A stretch of DNA of 64,000 bases, taken from Amphiura filiformis. Lineage: Eukaryota; Echinodermata; Ophiuroidea; Amphilepidida; Amphiuridae. The notes beneath the pieces are model-generated. The model worked only from the letters and a program-made list of their open reading frames with translations, had not been told where the DNA came from and ran no database searches. Position numbers and translations under genes: made by a program. This document shows positions 62,764 to 64,000 of this stretch, piece by piece. The DNA is taken from the NCBI RefSeq assembly GCF_039555335.1, contig NC_092642.1:16459208-16523207 (forward strand), read 5' to 3'. Within the stretch, counting starts at the first letter, position 1. The number at the start of each line of letters is the position of its first letter.

Positions 62764-63302
62764 CTGAAATAAAATGGATTAAATCCATGAAATATTAATA
62801 ATAGAACTGAAAATAGGTGGTATGACTTTTCGTATAATGATGGTATAACTACACTTCAATACACGGATTTAGGGTTTCTCTACCGGAAGTCAATCTGTGC
62901 CAAAATTCCTTCCCACAATGCAATATGCGTATCTTTAGAACCTAGTATCACAGGCCAGCTGTACCCTCCTTAGTGTCTTTTCTGGTAAGGTTTATTGTAA
63001 ACTAGAGTCCAAAGTTTTCCGTTTTACAGAAATCGGAAGAAAAATCACGGAATAGGAGGTACAACACGGAAAATGACATTTTTGTATGATGTGACAAAAA
63101 TTGTTAAAAGATAAGAGAAATAAATGTTAAAAACAATCATGAGTTGTGTATGTCAATTTTTATGATAAAAATGCTGTTTAATAATACCAAAATAAAGGTA
63201 TAATTACCAAGGCATGAACCCCCTATATCCCTCCAAACATCGTAATAGTCAGCCTATTATCGTGAGAATATGCCAATCAGAGCATATTGATCTCGATATT
63301 GA
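62764..63302 (-). other. DNAH12: DNAH12 intron, no upstream exon found
   Basis: I looked here for the exon that should precede the one at 62502 and found no matching peptide or phase-compatible donor. It should lie beyond 64000. Confidence 0.55.
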
Positions 63303-64000
63303 ACTACTACTACTACTACTAATTGAAATTTAATACCGCGCCAAAAACCAAAACAATTTGCACTAAGGCGCATGAAAACATAAACAATGGATGAAAACAA
63401 GAATAATATAATACATAAAACATAACATCAGATAAAGTCCAAAATCAAGCAAAATGAATACAGTTACTGATTGAAAGCAATATTGAAGAGATGTTGTTTA
63501 AGCAGTTTCTTGAAAATGTCAATTGAAGAGGCGGTTTTGATATGTTCTGGTAAAGCATTCCATAGTTTTGGTCCATAACATGAAAATGATCTGTCTGCAA
63601 AGGTTGAATTCTTGGTCTTGTGCTCAGTGAGTATGAAAGAGGCAGTCGAAGTTGAACGAAGACGACGATGAGATGTTGAAACATGAAGCAAATCTGAAAG
63701 GTACTCCGGTGCTGTTTGATGAAGACATTTGTAGACGATGACAAGTATCTTAAAGTCAACGCGCTGCTTAATTGGCAACCAGTGCAACTCAACGAGGTCT
63801 TTGGAAATTGAGTCATATTTTCGCTTCCTAGTTACAATACGTGCTGAGGTACGTTGGATGTTAACTAGCCGTTTCAGGAGCGAAGCACTTATGCCAACCA
63901 GCAAACTATTACAATAGTCAATTCTCGATGTTACAAGAGAGTGGACAGCCATTTTGGTCGATTCAGTTGTGAGCATCTTGCGAGCACAACCAATGTTTCT
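63303..64000 (-). pseudogene. CR1/L2-like LINE, ORF2 C-terminus and 3' end
   Basis: The open stretch at 63464-63976 encodes HSLVTSRIDYCNSLLVGISA, LVELHWLPIKQRVDFKILVI and PKLWNALPEHIKTASSIDIF, the conserved end of CR1/L2-like reverse transcriptase proteins. It ends in a short 3' UTR and an ACT tandem run (63303-63321) as expected for this LINE type. The frame is open to near the window edge, so the copy may be fairly young; its 5' part is outside. Confidence 0.85.

Noticed and set aside
62215..62427. 70-codon open frame on the plus strand
   Set aside because: No similarity to any family I know; short and within an intron.
1..64000. Novel multi-gene system or operon
   Set aside because: The coding content is one eukaryotic dynein gene plus transposon remnants; no cluster of unexplained genes is present.

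Overview
This window is a stretch of an animal nuclear genome, AT-rich and intron-dense. Essentially all of it lies within, or just downstream of, one large protein-coding gene on the minus strand: an axonemal dynein heavy chain of the DNAH12 type (single-headed inner-arm group, DNAH3/7/12). I could place 55 consecutive coding exons with GT-AG borders, from 62763 down to the stop codon at 1699-1701. They total about 10.39 kb of coding sequence (about 3,460 codons). The first roughly 500 residues of the protein are not present and should lie beyond position 64000.

Protein layout along the minus strand: distal tail and linker (62763-49254), AAA1 with its P-loop and Walker B (48197-45048), AAA2 (45277-39460), AAA3 (39058-32245), AAA4 (30655-26815), the stalk with the microtubule-binding tip (26288-22257), AAA5 (21730-20035), AAA6 (19348-10686), and the C-terminal domain (8944-1699). 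Reading phases chain correctly across every junction except two. A missing base at the 3' end of the exon at 19157-19348, and two missing bases in the exon at 58609-58792, would each break the frame. Both lie at short A/T runs, so sequence or assembly error is likelier than true pseudogenisation.

The introns and flanks are crowded with mobile elements. About 18 copies or fragments belong to one hairpin MITE family (called HP1 here; ends GGGCTATTCC and GGAATAGCCC). Three families share the terminus ATATGTGA but differ inside. There are hAT-like elements with 8-bp target duplications, Harbinger-like elements with TTA duplications, a mariner-derived fold-back, three tRNA-derived SINEs, and fragments of RTE-like, CR1/L2-like and Penelope-like retrotransposons. 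Several are nested in one another. Two SINEs abut splice acceptors and the mariner fold-back abuts a splice donor. No second cellular gene, structural RNA gene or CRISPR array was found. Intron stretches not listed separately hold nothing I recognise.

The organism is a metazoan with motile cilia. The strong similarity to the vertebrate DNAH12 protein plus this transposon mix suggests a marine deuterostome invertebrate (perhaps an echinoderm or hemichordate), but that placement is inference from general impression. Comparison with DNAH12 is from memory of the family; no search was run.
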